Assembly: GCA_964621615.1 (NCBI GenBank)
Contig: CAZUMW010000004.1
Location: forward strand, 129,428 to 193,427
DNA from: CAZUMW01 sp964621615
GTDB lineage: Bacteria > Desulfobacterota > WTBG01 > CAIYCZ01 > CAIRTM01
DNA: 64,000 nucleotides
Direction: 5' to 3'
Position 1 is the first letter of the stretch, and each line of letters begins with the position of its first letter. The notes beneath the pieces were generated by a model. That model did no database searches. It saw only the letters and a list, made by a program, of their open reading frames with translations, and was not told the origin of the DNA. A program made the translations under genes and the position numbers. Below are positions 35,588 to 44,993 of the stretch, piece after piece.

Positions 35588-37039
35588 ATGAAATATCCGG
35601 AAAGTTTCAGCAGTCCTGTTATTGACGCCGCCGTCAACATTTCGCGTGACCTGCAGACAGATCTTTATCTTGTTGGCGGGGCCGTCCGGGACATGCTTAT
35701 GGACCGCTTTACCGGTAAAGACATCGATTTTGTAATCGAAAGCGATTTTTTCATTCCCGTCACCAGCGCTTTGACAAAAAGCCTCAATGCAACACTCATT
35801 CCATGGCACAACAATCACAGACGGCTGTCAGCGCGTCGTGGTGCATCCGCAGTCTGTACGATAGACATCGCGCGCATGCAGAACAGCTCTATATCAAAAG
35901 ATCTTCAACAGCGCGATTTCAGCATTAATGCAATGGCTATAAACGTTCGGTCGCTTGTTCCGGGCAAACCGCTTTCAATACTTGATCCCTATGCTGGGAA
36001 AAAAGACATACGCAGCAGGCTCATACGCTCTATTTCGAATGAAGCGTTTAATCGTGATCCGCTGCGTATGCTGCGGGCCTTTCGCTTTTGCAGGCAGCTT
36101 GATTTCAGTGTTGACCCGGATACCGCCGCGCTTATCCGGAAAAAGGCGCAGCTTCTCAAGAATGTAAGTCAGGAGCGTATTAATCGGGAATTTTTCACCA
36201 TGCTGCATTATCCCAACACGTCTGATACGCTGGAAACGCTTTATGAAACCGGACTGCTTAATGAATTACTAAACGGAGAAAAAATAAAGGAATGTCTGAC
36301 AGCATGTCCTGCAGAGCTGCTGACCGGGCATCCATCACGGTTTGCGACTCTCAATGCGGTAGAGTCACTTCTCCATGATCCGCCGGGTGATATGTTCGCC
36401 TATAGAACCTGGTTGTCCGATCAGCTTGAGGAAAGCATTGAAGAAGCTGTTTCGCGCCGCTCGCTGCTCATGTTTGCCGCCCTTTGCCGTGACATGGCGG
36501 CGCAGTCTCCAGGTCTGCCGCCCGGCTCTATTGATCCTTGCATAGATAACAGCTGCCGAGCCGCTTCCATAGCTGCCGCAGCGTCACAAGACATGAAGCT
36601 TGGCAAAAAAGCACAGACGATTCTTACATCAGCATTGGCACATACAGATCAATTCATGCAGCTGTCACGCCTGGCCCCGGGGAAATACGATCATGCGGCA
36701 AAGCGGTTTTTGAAGGATTCAGAAGCTGCAGCAGTGGAAACCATTGTCCTCTCGCTTGCGAAAACAGCACTTCTGCAGAAGAAAACACACCCGGAGGAGA
36801 ATCAGTCAATTACAGGCAAGGCTGCGGCATACTGCTGTAATCTGCTGGCATCGCCGGCAGCGGCAGGGCGGTACACACCGCTGCTGAGCGGAAGTGATGT
36901 AAAGCGCATTACCGGTATTGCATCTGGCCCCCGCATCGGGGCCCTATTAAATACCCTGCACGAAAAAGAGCGCACCGGTGAAATACGTACCCGCACGGAA
37001 GCAGCTGCCTGGGTCAAACAGCATGTAAAAAGTCAATAG
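35588..37039 (+). CDS. CCA-adding/poly(A) polymerase-type tRNA nucleotidyltransferase
   Basis: A 483-residue class II nucleotidyltransferase. The head domain has LVGGAVRDMLMDRFTGKDID with the DxD-type metal residues, and the conserved RDFSINAMAINV; FNRDPLRMLRAFRF and ERINREF follow in the neck region. It could add CCA to tRNA or poly(A) to RNA; sequence alone does not settle this. The C-terminal 250 residues are helical and include Arg/Lys-rich parts. It follows hisD by 52 bases in the same operon. Confidence 0.88.
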   Translation: MKYPESFSSPVIDAAVNISRDLQTDLYLVGGAVRDMLMDRFTGKDIDFVIESDFFIPVTSALTKSLNATLIPWHNNHRRLSARRGASAVCTIDIARMQNSSISKDLQQRDFSINAMAINVRSLVPGKPLSILDPYAGKKDIRSRLIRSISNEAFNRDPLRMLRAFRFCRQLDFSVDPDTAALIRKKAQLLKNVSQERINREFFTMLHYPNTSDTLETLYETGLLNELLNGEKIKECLTACPAELLTGHPSRFATLNAVESLLHDPPGDMFAYRTWLSDQLEESIEEAVSRRSLLMFAALCRDMAAQSPGLPPGSIDPCIDNSCRAASIAAAASQDMKLGKKAQTILTSALAHTDQFMQLSRLAPGKYDHAAKRFLKDSEAAAVETIVLSLAKTALLQKKTHPEENQSITGKAAAYCCNLLASPAAAGRYTPLLSGSDVKRITGIASGPRIGALLNTLHEKERTGEIRTRTEAAAWVKQHVKSQ

Positions 37040-37060
37040 CTCACAGCGAAGTAAGCATTA

Positions 37061-37456
37061 TTACTCTTCAAGCGCACCGAGGTACGGAATCGGACCCTGA
37101 TTGCCGACATCGATTGCATAAAGGAACTGAGCTGACTCTATGCCGTATATTTTCTTAACAACCGTAGTGCCGTTATCGGTTTCAGCCTCATGGCTGGCAA
37201 AAACAACCCCGCCCAGATAGAGCCATGTTCCCGACCCATCCGGCTGGCTTTCCACGATAAAATCGCCGCCCTCAGAAAAGGTAAACACATCGGTTACCAT
37301 ACCAGCGGGGCTGAACCCCAGCATGGCATATGAATTACCTGCAAAAGCATAATCTGCCGCATTCAGGGTTCCAACCCCTGCCGCAGCGGGCGTGCAGACC
37401 ATGCAAACAATACTGCAACATAAAAATACAGCTTTTTTAGTGTATTCAAAAACCAT
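37061..37456 (-). CDS. Small exported protein, unknown
   Basis: A 131-residue protein with a signal peptide (about residues 1-26, ending CTPAAAG) followed by a beta-rich, acidic domain (FTFSEGGDFIVES, WLYLGGVVFASHE). No family is recognised. It converges on the nucleotidyltransferase gene with only 21 bases between the stops, and a strong hairpin terminator lies upstream of its start (37499-37540). Probably periplasmic or secreted. Confidence 0.55.
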   Translation of the reverse strand: MVFEYTKKAVFLCCSIVCMVCTPAAAGVGTLNAADYAFAGNSYAMLGFSPAGMVTDVFTFSEGGDFIVESQPDGSGTWLYLGGVVFASHEAETDNGTTVVKKIYGIESAQFLYAIDVGNQGPIPYLGALEE

Positions 37457-37498
37457 TTATTTCTCCGTCCTGAAAATTCGCTGGCTGATCGTATGCAT

Positions 37499-37540
37499 AA
37501 AAGAGCCCCTTTGCAAAACAGATGAAAGGGGCTCTTTTTA
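37499..37540 (-). terminator. Bidirectional terminator after the FAD/HdrD cluster
   Basis: Perfect 15-base arms (37499-37513 and 37526-37540) of the form AAAAAGAGCCCC... with a 12-base loop and A/T tracts at both ends. It lies 26 bases beyond the stop of the last FAD oxidoreductase gene and marks the end of that minus-strand operon. Confidence 0.9.
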
Positions 37541-37565
37541 TGCTGAAAGCATATAGTACAAACGC

Positions 37566-39092
37566 TTATTCAATGGGGAACGAAACGCCTGGTGCCATAA
37601 ATCCCTTAGGATCGACAACATTTTTAAGAATTTTTGCCATGGCAAAATGATCAGGGCACTCGTTCCAGGTGCGCGCATCCCGCCCGACACCAAGCGGTGC
37701 CATGCCGATTTCTTCAGCCATTTGTCCGAACCGGGCCTTAATTTCACCAATCATGGGCAGGAACTGCCGGCTGGCAAAATCAAGCACAAATATAACCTCA
37801 CCCGCAGCATTTGCGTGACCGCCCATTGACAGATATGTCTGCCCGCAGCTGGCATAGAGACGAATAATCGGATGCGGGTGATTCAGAAACTCAGGGTTCG
37901 CACGGCACACTTCCTGATATTCATCCATGCCGCGCTTCATGTACAGCTCAAGTTTCTCCATCGTATCGAACACGCCGCCGGAAACGAATATGCCGCCTGA
38001 ATCAGCCTTGCCGTTAAACGTGCCGCAAATTTTGGGGCTGTTGCACTGCTGCCAGCCCGCAGCATTTGCTTCATGTCCGTCGAGAATGGAAACCATCCAG
38101 TCGGGCATCGGCACGCCGCCGTATTTTTTCATGAGCTTTATAGAAGCGTTACGTTCATAATTTACTTTGTTTTTAGTGCCGCGGAACGAAAGGCCGACCA
38201 GATTGATATCCTGCGTGGCCTTGACAAAATGCGCTCCCTCCTGCCAGTGCTGCATTGAGTACAGAGCGTGCGTCCAGCATCCCGGCCCCATCACCGTTGC
38301 GCCACATGCATATTCGCTGTGAATCAATGCGTTCATTGCTTCGCAGGCCTCCCTAAGCGTCTTAAAAGTCACCCAGAGCGAGCCCGTTTCGGGCGGAGTC
38401 GGGAAACAGCGAAATTCCATTTCACTGACAATGCCGTACCCGCCATTTGCAAAAAACGGAAGATAGGTGATCGCAGGGCCCGGGCCATGAGGCCAGCCTG
38501 GCGCATCCTTGTTCGCCATGGATCCTGTTCGTATAATTTCACCGTCAGGCAGCACCATCTCCATACCGGTAACACAGTTTATGCCCATTCCATCAAGATA
38601 ACCTGCCATTTTATTCTGGCCGGTAAAAACCTGATACGGTACAAAGAGCGAGGTGCCGGGGCTGCCGCCGAAGTACGGGCGATAGCCTGCATCCTGATCA
38701 CGGACAAGCTGGCTTACCTGAAGTCCGGTTGCACCGGGCTTGGCGCGCACGGCAAGGCGGTCTTCATCAAGATGAACATCCTGCATACGATGAAAATCGA
38801 AAGTTATTCCGACATTGGGCTTGCCGGGAATAGAGCCTATCAGAAGCACCGTTCCGCCGCCGACTGCATAAACAGGTATCTTGTTTTTGTTGGCAAGGCG
38901 CATAACTGCCTGGATATGTTTTACATTTTCAGGAAAAACAACCATGAGCGGATGGTTTTCCGGATACAGAGCGCCCTGGCCGAAATGTGTCATAACATCA
39001 CAGCCGAAATGAAAGCGGCTCAATTCATCGGACCGTACCCAGTCAGCCCCGACAATCTTTTTGAGGCGTTTCATCAGTTCTTCTTTTTTCAT
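37566..39092 (-). CDS. FAD_binding_4 oxidoreductase (GlcD/VAO-PCMH family), copy 4
   Basis: A 508-residue flavoprotein of the vanillyl-alcohol oxidase/glycolate oxidase superfamily. The FAD-binding part has IPVYAVGGGTVLLIGSIPG, AKPGATGLQVSQLV and a MEMVLPDGEIIRTG strand; the C terminus ends VVDPKGFMAPGVSFP, the family signature. Its ATG overlaps the stop of the HdrD-like gene (ATGA), so electrons are probably passed to that iron-sulfur protein, as in GlcD/GlcF-type complexes. The substrate is unknown. It closes the operon before the terminator at 37499-37540. Confidence 0.82.
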   Translation of the reverse strand: MKKEELMKRLKKIVGADWVRSDELSRFHFGCDVMTHFGQGALYPENHPLMVVFPENVKHIQAVMRLANKNKIPVYAVGGGTVLLIGSIPGKPNVGITFDFHRMQDVHLDEDRLAVRAKPGATGLQVSQLVRDQDAGYRPYFGGSPGTSLFVPYQVFTGQNKMAGYLDGMGINCVTGMEMVLPDGEIIRTGSMANKDAPGWPHGPGPAITYLPFFANGGYGIVSEMEFRCFPTPPETGSLWVTFKTLREACEAMNALIHSEYACGATVMGPGCWTHALYSMQHWQEGAHFVKATQDINLVGLSFRGTKNKVNYERNASIKLMKKYGGVPMPDWMVSILDGHEANAAGWQQCNSPKICGTFNGKADSGGIFVSGGVFDTMEKLELYMKRGMDEYQEVCRANPEFLNHPHPIIRLYASCGQTYLSMGGHANAAGEVIFVLDFASRQFLPMIGEIKARFGQMAEEIGMAPLGVGRDARTWNECPDHFAMAKILKNVVDPKGFMAPGVSFPIE

Positions 39093-40243
39093 TTGCTCCC
39101 CTCCTTTCCGGTGAAGCCATAGGCCTGGGCTACAAGCGAGGTAATATCAACAATCTTGAAATTTTTCGGTTTGCCCTGATTCAAATTGGCATAGCAAAAC
39201 GGACAGGCCGTAACCATAACCGCTGCACCGGTTGCCTTTGCTTCCTGCCATCTGTTTGCTGCATATTTTTTAGCAAGATCGGGCCTGTTGGTATTGACAC
39301 CGCCGCCGGCTCCGCAGCACAGCGAATCGGCGCCGGATCTCCACATCTCCTTCAGCTCGATTCCAAGGCGCTTAAGAATTTCACGGGGAGCGGCATACTC
39401 TTTAGCATACCGGCCGAGATGACAGGGGTCCTGATAGGTTACAGCAGGCAACTTGCTTTTCTTTGCTTTTTTGGACTTAAGCATATCAGCGCAAAAACGG
39501 GCTATAGAAATGAATTCTGCATCGCTTTTGCTGAAGCGCTTGAGCACAGAAAGGCTTTCCGGATTGTACACAATCACCTTTTTCACACCATGGCTGTCAA
39601 GCTGCTCATCAATTTGAGCGATGGCGCTGTCAAGCTGCTCACGGCATCCGCCGCTGAGAAGTGCAGCCGAAACGGGCGGCAGCGGCTTTTCAATAAAACA
39701 GCTGACTTTTTTGCCGCTTTTTTCAATGATGTACCCCAGTTCCTTCAGCTTGGACGCATTGGACATAATGGTGTTGTCGGCGAAAAGAATCGTTGCGGCC
39801 TTCTTGTTGCCGACATCATTGACACCATAGGAAGAAAGAACGCTAAGCTTATGATTCCTGGGTATCTTCACCGTATCGGCTGCCTTTTTAATAGCGGCAG
39901 GCTTTAATTTATCAGGAATGATTCGCCTGAGCTCTTCAAGTATGGTAATTGCGGGCGTGTGCCGATATCCGCGCTGACAGAAATCGTCACAATATCCGCA
40001 CATGGTACAGGAATACAGCACTTTCGCAAGGTCCTCATTCCAGGAAAGATCCCCCTGGGCGATGCCCCGGGCAAGATACATGAGCCCTGATGGCTCGTAA
40101 GCGCCGTGCATAGTCATTCCACACGGGCACTGAGTTGAAAAGGCAACATCAGGAACGGCATCCTGTACAACCCCGCGGCACGTACCGCATCTATTACAGC
40201 ATAACGCAAGTTCGAGCAATTGTTCTTTAGTCAAGGCTATCAC
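39089..40243 (-). CDS. HdrD/GlcF-like CCG-domain iron-sulfur protein
   Basis: A 384-residue electron carrier. The N-terminal part has iron-sulfur cysteines in CCNRCGTCRGV and SCTMCGYCDDFC. The C-terminal part has one complete CCG motif: DPCHLGRY, then LCCGAGGG, then ACPFCYANL, as in heterodisulfide reductase subunit D and glycolate oxidase subunit F. The first CCG repeat seems degenerate (SGGC only). It is flanked by two flavoprotein genes and overlaps one, so it probably links them to a quinone pool or another acceptor. Confidence 0.83.
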   Translation of the reverse strand: MIALTKEQLLELALCCNRCGTCRGVVQDAVPDVAFSTQCPCGMTMHGAYEPSGLMYLARGIAQGDLSWNEDLAKVLYSCTMCGYCDDFCQRGYRHTPAITILEELRRIIPDKLKPAAIKKAADTVKIPRNHKLSVLSSYGVNDVGNKKAATILFADNTIMSNASKLKELGYIIEKSGKKVSCFIEKPLPPVSAALLSGGCREQLDSAIAQIDEQLDSHGVKKVIVYNPESLSVLKRFSKSDAEFISIARFCADMLKSKKAKKSKLPAVTYQDPCHLGRYAKEYAAPREILKRLGIELKEMWRSGADSLCCGAGGGVNTNRPDLAKKYAANRWQEAKATGAAVMVTACPFCYANLNQGKPKNFKIVDITSLVAQAYGFTGKEGSK

Positions 40244-40250
40244 CTCCTTT

Positions 40251-41528
40251 TTATAATCCCAGCTTACCCGGGTTCATGATATTCTTTGGATCAACGGCCT
40301 TTTTAATCGATCTCAGCAGTTTAAAATAGTCAGGATACTGTTTTGCGACCTGCTTTGCAATAAGTGCCGAAGGCCTGGGGAACAGTACGCCCGCTTTCAG
40401 CATCTGCATACATATCTTTTCATAGCTTTTCCGCGCCTGATCAATATCACTTTCTTTGAATCTGATATCAGGCTGATAGTAAAAGCACCCGCCTGCCTGC
40501 AGCGGCATCATTATTGCGCCTGAGCTTGCGGGAAACATCTTTGAGCATGTCTGGACCTGGTCGGCAGTACAAACAGTCACTACCGGAGCCCACTCTTTTT
40601 TGTTTTTATGAAGTGCGCTTCCGGCCGGAGACTGTATCTGAGAAAGAATTGCATCCGATACATTCGAGACACCTTTGATGCCTGTTGAAAGCGTTCCTTT
40701 CACCTGCCGTGCAATCGCCTGCATGTCTTTCTTTTTGTAAGCAATCTCAGCAGCATCTGCGCCTCTGATAACAACAACCACAGTCCAGGGAGCCATTGCT
40801 TTAGAGGCTTTTTCCTGAACCAGTTCGGCAAGATAGGTTTTGTTTACCGCAAAGAGCTCCTGGGGCTCTTCGGTTGCCATAAAGGCTTTGAGGGCTTTAG
40901 TGGTCTGAGCGCTGTTTCTGCATGGCATAAAAAGCACTTCTGACTTCGGCATAGCTGTTTTGAGGGTTACTGCTGCACGGGTAATGATCCCAAGAGTTCC
41001 CTGTGCCTGGCAAAACAGACGTGCCACCTGTGCAAACGAGGCGCCCCATGAGTATTTATCGGGACGATCCTGCGTCATGGACATTTGTCCGGTTGCAAAA
41101 TGATGCCCATCGGCCCTGTACCCTTCCATGGTAAGCATTTCCCAGGGATGATATTTCGGCCATGCGTACAGGGGCATCATTTCAAGGTAGGTAGCGAGTA
41201 CGGATGCTTCGCGGGGCACGTCGATGGCGGTCAATGTCCGGAGGCCTGCCTTTTTACACTGCTTTTCAAGATCAGCAAACGTCACCCCGGGCTCGACAAC
41301 GACATTCCGGTTCATTTTATCGAAGTAACAGCCCTTCATTTGCGACAAATCGACGGCAACAGCGCCCTTAACGGTGGGCAGATGTGTATCCTGAAGGTTG
41401 GTCCCGGAGCTTACCGGAACAAGCGGGGTTTTTTTTCGATTTGCATCCTGAATTATTTTTTGTACATCCTGAGCGCTCTGTGGCGTCAGCACTTTTTCCG
41501 GTTCGTAATCGGTAAAAAAGCTTTTCAT
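40251..41528 (-). CDS. FAD_binding_4 oxidoreductase (GlcD-like), copy 3
   Basis: A 425-residue flavoprotein, somewhat shorter than its neighbours. It has VPVSSGTNLQDTHLP in the FAD loop, VVEPGVTFADLEKQC, AQGTLGIITRAAVTL, and ends VDPKNIMNPGKLGL. I chose the ATG at 41528, which overlaps the stop of the SCP2-like gene (ATGA) and has GGAGG upstream. It lies 7 bases upstream of the HdrD-like gene, consistent with a flavoprotein/iron-sulfur complex. Substrate unknown. Confidence 0.82.
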   Translation of the reverse strand: MKSFFTDYEPEKVLTPQSAQDVQKIIQDANRKKTPLVPVSSGTNLQDTHLPTVKGAVAVDLSQMKGCYFDKMNRNVVVEPGVTFADLEKQCKKAGLRTLTAIDVPREASVLATYLEMMPLYAWPKYHPWEMLTMEGYRADGHHFATGQMSMTQDRPDKYSWGASFAQVARLFCQAQGTLGIITRAAVTLKTAMPKSEVLFMPCRNSAQTTKALKAFMATEEPQELFAVNKTYLAELVQEKASKAMAPWTVVVVIRGADAAEIAYKKKDMQAIARQVKGTLSTGIKGVSNVSDAILSQIQSPAGSALHKNKKEWAPVVTVCTADQVQTCSKMFPASSGAIMMPLQAGGCFYYQPDIRFKESDIDQARKSYEKICMQMLKAGVLFPRPSALIAKQVAKQYPDYFKLLRSIKKAVDPKNIMNPGKLGL

Positions 41529-41923
41529 CTCTTGCCACCTCCTTCCGTACAATCCTGCAGCATAACCATACAGCTCAATGCCAGCGAGCCGTTGTGATGA
41601 TCACAACCGGACTTGATGTTTTTCTGGTCATTGTTCATCTCTACAAGGACCGGCGGGAATTTTCCTGACAGGAATATGTCTTTGAATTTTTTTTCATCCA
41701 GCGACCATGCCATAAACGGGTTTTTCGGCTGCCGGCGCTCGACCTTTATCAATTTGCCATCCCATTTGACAACGATAGGATTTTTGCCGCCCTTAATTCT
41801 GAGCGCCAACAAATCTCCCCGTTTGGTTGCGGGATAGCCCTGGGGATTAAGCCGCTGCAACCGGTCGTTGAGCGCTTCATCCTCCTGCATAGCTGCTTCC
41901 CATTTCTGTAAACTCTTATCCAT
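41525..41923 (-). CDS. Small SCP2-like protein
   Basis: A 132-residue soluble protein, start at 41923 set by a GGGGG ribosome site. The middle has alternating strands (LLALRIKGGKNPIVVKWDGK) followed by SLDEKKFKDIFLSGKFPPVL, which resembles the SCP-2 sterol-transfer fold that binds lipids or hydrophobic acyl compounds. The C terminus has cysteines in KSGCDHH and LSCMVMLQDC. The match is by pattern only. It is the first gene of the sub-operon with two FAD proteins and the HdrD-like protein, so it may carry or bind the substrate. Confidence 0.5.
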   Translation of the reverse strand: MDKSLQKWEAAMQEDEALNDRLQRLNPQGYPATKRGDLLALRIKGGKNPIVVKWDGKLIKVERRQPKNPFMAWSLDEKKFKDIFLSGKFPPVLVEMNNDQKNIKSGCDHHNGSLALSCMVMLQDCTEGGGKR

Positions 41924-41976
41924 AAGCAACCCCCTTTTCTGTGAATTCACGTTCCAGCAACATCAGAACCTATAAT

Positions 41977-42014
41977 AAAAGGGCGCTCCCGAGCATGTTC
42001 GCCGGGAGCACCCC
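41977..42014 (-). terminator. Terminator inside the FAD cluster
   Basis: On the minus strand an 11-bp GC-rich stem (arms 41981-41991 and 42003-42013, one G-T pair) is followed by TTTTATTAT. It lies between the amidohydrolase stop and the SCP2-like gene, so it splits the cluster into two transcripts or lowers read-through. A second hairpin, CTCTCTG/CAGAGAG, lies just before it at 42037-42054. Confidence 0.75.
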
Positions 42015-42146
42015 TGTTATATCAACCGACACATCGCTCTCTGCAAACAGAGAGAGTGTGTTTTTGCATATTCGCGGCACGCGCACATCCGGCACGGCTC
42101 TTCATGCGAATTGTTTTTCCATCTCCGCTTTCCAGTGCTCATCAGG

Positions 42147-43172
42147 CTACATCTGAACCGGCTGCTGTCCGGCTTCACTTTCCCAGCCGACGAATTTCCT
42201 GAAATTGTTACCCATCAGCTTGTGCTTGAATTCCATGCTCAGCGGCATATTCATGATGTTGTCGATCATAGCGCGGTACGCCGGCATCGTGAGCGGAAAA
42301 TCGGTGCCGTAAAACACCTTGTCAGGCATGAAAAACTCGAGGAACCGCATGTGGTCCATATCCCAGTAATATTTAAAGTGCATAAGAGTCGGATGCGGAA
42401 TTGTGATATCAGTGAACATATTATCAAACTTCATAACATTCCACAAGCCCTGCATGGGGTTGTTAAAAACACCGCAGTGAAGCTGCAGTATTTTCAGGTT
42501 GGGGAAATCCATTCCGACATCATCGAGATAAAGCGGGTCCTGATATTTGGCACGCGTTCCCGGCAGCTCTTCGACGCCGGTATGAACCTGCAGGTGCAAG
42601 CCCAGCTCAACCATTTTTTCATATGCCGGGTACATTTCCTTCTGGTTGGGATAGCCTGCGGTGGGCGTGTGAAACTTGCATCCGGGAAATCCGTTTTCAT
42701 GTGCCGAGACAACCATTTCCACGGCCGCATCAGAGCCATAGCGGGCATGGATGCCACCCACTGCCGTAAACCGCCCGGGAAATGCATCAATAAATTCTTT
42801 CTTCACATATTCATTCGGCACATACCACTTCCAGCCCTCAGGATAGCCCGGGCAGGGATCGGTAACTCCATGAATAGCCTGCAGGCACATCCCTTCTACA
42901 TTGTTATCGTCCATAAATTTAACGAAAACTTCCGGCGTCATGTTGGGACATTCTTCAGCGCTTGAGATGATTTTTGTCGGGTTTGAGTCACCAAGCAGCG
43001 CACGGGCTCCCATCATGCTCCGTGCAACAACGGTGTTACCGCACCAGAAATCAATACAGCCGGGACGATCTGCAATCCCTTTTTTCTCAAGCCCGGGATG
43101 GCCGTGGCTGTCAAAAAAGCGAAACTGTGTTGCCATAAGCATTTTTTCAATGGTTCCCTGTTCTTCAGACAT
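42147..43172 (-). CDS. Amidohydrolase-family (Amidohydro_2) metal enzyme
   Basis: A 341-residue metal-dependent hydrolase or decarboxylase of the Amidohydro_2/ACMSD-like group. The entry strand FFDSHGHPG gives an HxH metal motif; GCKFHTPTAGYP, LHLQVHTGVEE, QLHCGVFNNP and VFYGTDFPLTMP give further metal histidines and the final aspartate. The ATG at 43172 has AAGGA 6 bases upstream; an ATG at 43187 is in frame. Enzymes of this group often act on ring-cleavage products of aromatic acids, which fits the flavoprotein neighbours, but the substrate is unknown. Confidence 0.78.
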   Translation of the reverse strand: MSEEQGTIEKMLMATQFRFFDSHGHPGLEKKGIADRPGCIDFWCGNTVVARSMMGARALLGDSNPTKIISSAEECPNMTPEVFVKFMDDNNVEGMCLQAIHGVTDPCPGYPEGWKWYVPNEYVKKEFIDAFPGRFTAVGGIHARYGSDAAVEMVVSAHENGFPGCKFHTPTAGYPNQKEMYPAYEKMVELGLHLQVHTGVEELPGTRAKYQDPLYLDDVGMDFPNLKILQLHCGVFNNPMQGLWNVMKFDNMFTDITIPHPTLMHFKYYWDMDHMRFLEFFMPDKVFYGTDFPLTMPAYRAMIDNIMNMPLSMEFKHKLMGNNFRKFVGWESEAGQQPVQM

Positions 43173-43224
43173 ATCCTTTCCTTCCATATTAATATGTTGC
43201 CGTCAAAGCGGTTCTTCAATAAGT

Positions 43225-44919
43225 CTACAATACCTTTGTCATCTCCGCAAGCTGATCAGGTGAAATAACATCGGGTGTTGTTGCATAGGGGGGGTTGGAA
43301 ATATTTTTGGGATCGAACTCGCGCTTCATTGCTTTAACCAGCAGGTGCACATTGAAGAACTGCGGTCCAAGCATGTCGTATGCAGGACCCAGCAGACAAA
43401 CAGTCGCACCAGCGCTCTTGGTGCCGAGCATGCCCTTGAGAGAGCCCAGCAGAAACTGTATTGCCTCAGAGGCTTTTTCGGGCTCCTGCTCGGGCCACAG
43501 GTCGGTGGTCATCAGCGCTCCGTAGCCCTTTTCGGTCGGGCTGATCCAGCCGCCGTGCAGGCTGATCGGAAGCAGATGGCTTCCCATACCCTGCTCTGAA
43601 AGCTGGCGCTGCTCTTTGTTTGCCCGGAGGATTTCGTCAGCAACAGCATCGATAGAATCAACGCAGGCCGTTCCCTGGTGGAAGCAGTCGCTCGGCCGGC
43701 TCAGGCGCATTGAGTGGCCCACTCTGATCCAGTCATTGGTAATGCGCATCCAGACTTTATAGCGCTCCCGGTCAAGCGGGTCCTCGGATTCTTCGGACAG
43801 GAAGCTGCCTCCCATTTTCTCAACAATATGCCTGAGCACTTTTTCCTCATAATCAAGCTGTTCAACCGATGTCAGCGCGGCAAGGCCGACGATATTGTAG
43901 CCGTGGGGGTAAAAATCCTCGTTTGCCCCTTTGTGAAACTCCTCTTTGCTGCGGGCGGCCCAGGTCCACATGAACTGTTTCGCATTGTGCTGCACCACAA
44001 TAGCAAGCTCTGCCCGTGCGATTTCATAGTGCAGATCGCATGCCCAGCGCAGCTGCTCTTCTTCGAATTTGGGATATTCCTTGATTGATTCAGGAAAATC
44101 AATCATGAACCACCGCACGTCGTCTTTTGAAAAGTGCGACTCTTTTTCTACGCCGACCCCTTCGGTCGGGAAGGCCTTCGGGCCGGTCCACGGGAACAGC
44201 CGTATGGAAATTTTCGTTACCATGCCCATACCGCCGGCATGGCCGAACTGAGCGCCCCGGTAAAAGCCTCTCAGGTCAGGTCCGGGCCCGTCGTTCCAAA
44301 TCCAGTCTTCCTCCGGCCCCTCCTGAGCGATGGTACCGCTTCTGAGCAGCTCACCGTTCGGCAGCACCACTTCAAAAGAAAGCAGATTGTTTGCACCCAG
44401 GCCTGACAGCCAGGAATTGCCGTAGGCGCCGTGCCACTGAATATTTGCCAGCGCGGATACCTGGGCTCCTGCAGGCGGGCATGCGATCTGGCAGCCCACC
44501 TTCATGGCTTCAGCAGAGCAGGCGGCAAAATTAACATACGGCTCTACCACCATAAACATATTGTGCTTATCGACTTCCAGAATCCGGTCCATGCGCTTGG
44601 GATCAATGATAACAACGCCCTTGCCACCCTGTATCTGACCGGGGTTTGAAAACGCGCTGTTTATCATTCCCGTGCCGCGGGGTATGATGTTAAAGTCATA
44701 CCGGTTTGCAAGCTTAACGATCGCCTGCACGTCTTCGGTTGAGCCGGGAATCACCACGCAGTCGGGTCTCATTTGAGCACCGAGCTGTGACCGCTGTACG
44801 CAGCCGTCGGCAGTCCACTGTACGCGCGAATATGACTGACAGTGCACCGGATCGGTCGTTGCATTTTCCTCACCAACAACATCCTGCAATGCCTTGAATG
44901 CTATTTCTGAAAAAGCCAT
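43225..44919 (-). CDS. FAD_binding_4 oxidoreductase (4-cresol dehydrogenase/VAO-like), copy 2
   Basis: A 564-residue flavoprotein, the largest of four in the cluster. It shows NIIPRGTGMINSAFSNPG in the FAD loop, SALANIQWHGAYGNSW, VVLPNGELLRSGT and a C-terminal FDPKNISNPPYATTP. The length and the PPAGAQ/SWLSG region recall 4-cresol dehydrogenase (PCMH) flavoproteins. AGGAGG precedes the ATG. No cytochrome subunit gene is nearby, so electrons must go elsewhere. It probably belongs with the amidohydrolase gene 38 bases downstream. Confidence 0.82.
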   Translation of the reverse strand: MAFSEIAFKALQDVVGEENATTDPVHCQSYSRVQWTADGCVQRSQLGAQMRPDCVVIPGSTEDVQAIVKLANRYDFNIIPRGTGMINSAFSNPGQIQGGKGVVIIDPKRMDRILEVDKHNMFMVVEPYVNFAACSAEAMKVGCQIACPPAGAQVSALANIQWHGAYGNSWLSGLGANNLLSFEVVLPNGELLRSGTIAQEGPEEDWIWNDGPGPDLRGFYRGAQFGHAGGMGMVTKISIRLFPWTGPKAFPTEGVGVEKESHFSKDDVRWFMIDFPESIKEYPKFEEEQLRWACDLHYEIARAELAIVVQHNAKQFMWTWAARSKEEFHKGANEDFYPHGYNIVGLAALTSVEQLDYEEKVLRHIVEKMGGSFLSEESEDPLDRERYKVWMRITNDWIRVGHSMRLSRPSDCFHQGTACVDSIDAVADEILRANKEQRQLSEQGMGSHLLPISLHGGWISPTEKGYGALMTTDLWPEQEPEKASEAIQFLLGSLKGMLGTKSAGATVCLLGPAYDMLGPQFFNVHLLVKAMKREFDPKNISNPPYATTPDVISPDQLAEMTKVL

Positions 44920-44993
44920 TTTTCCTCCTTATTGCATAGTAAATTTTATAACAGCATCAGCGCGTGCTGTATTGATTATCGCGAGAGATCGCT

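Noticed and set aside
38268..39122. Open plus-strand frame of 284 codons
   Set aside because: It lies entirely antisense to a well-supported FAD oxidoreductase gene, has no ribosome site and no recognisable domain.
42111..42965. Open plus-strand frame of 284 codons
   Set aside because: Antisense to the amidohydrolase gene, whose metal motifs show the minus strand is coding.
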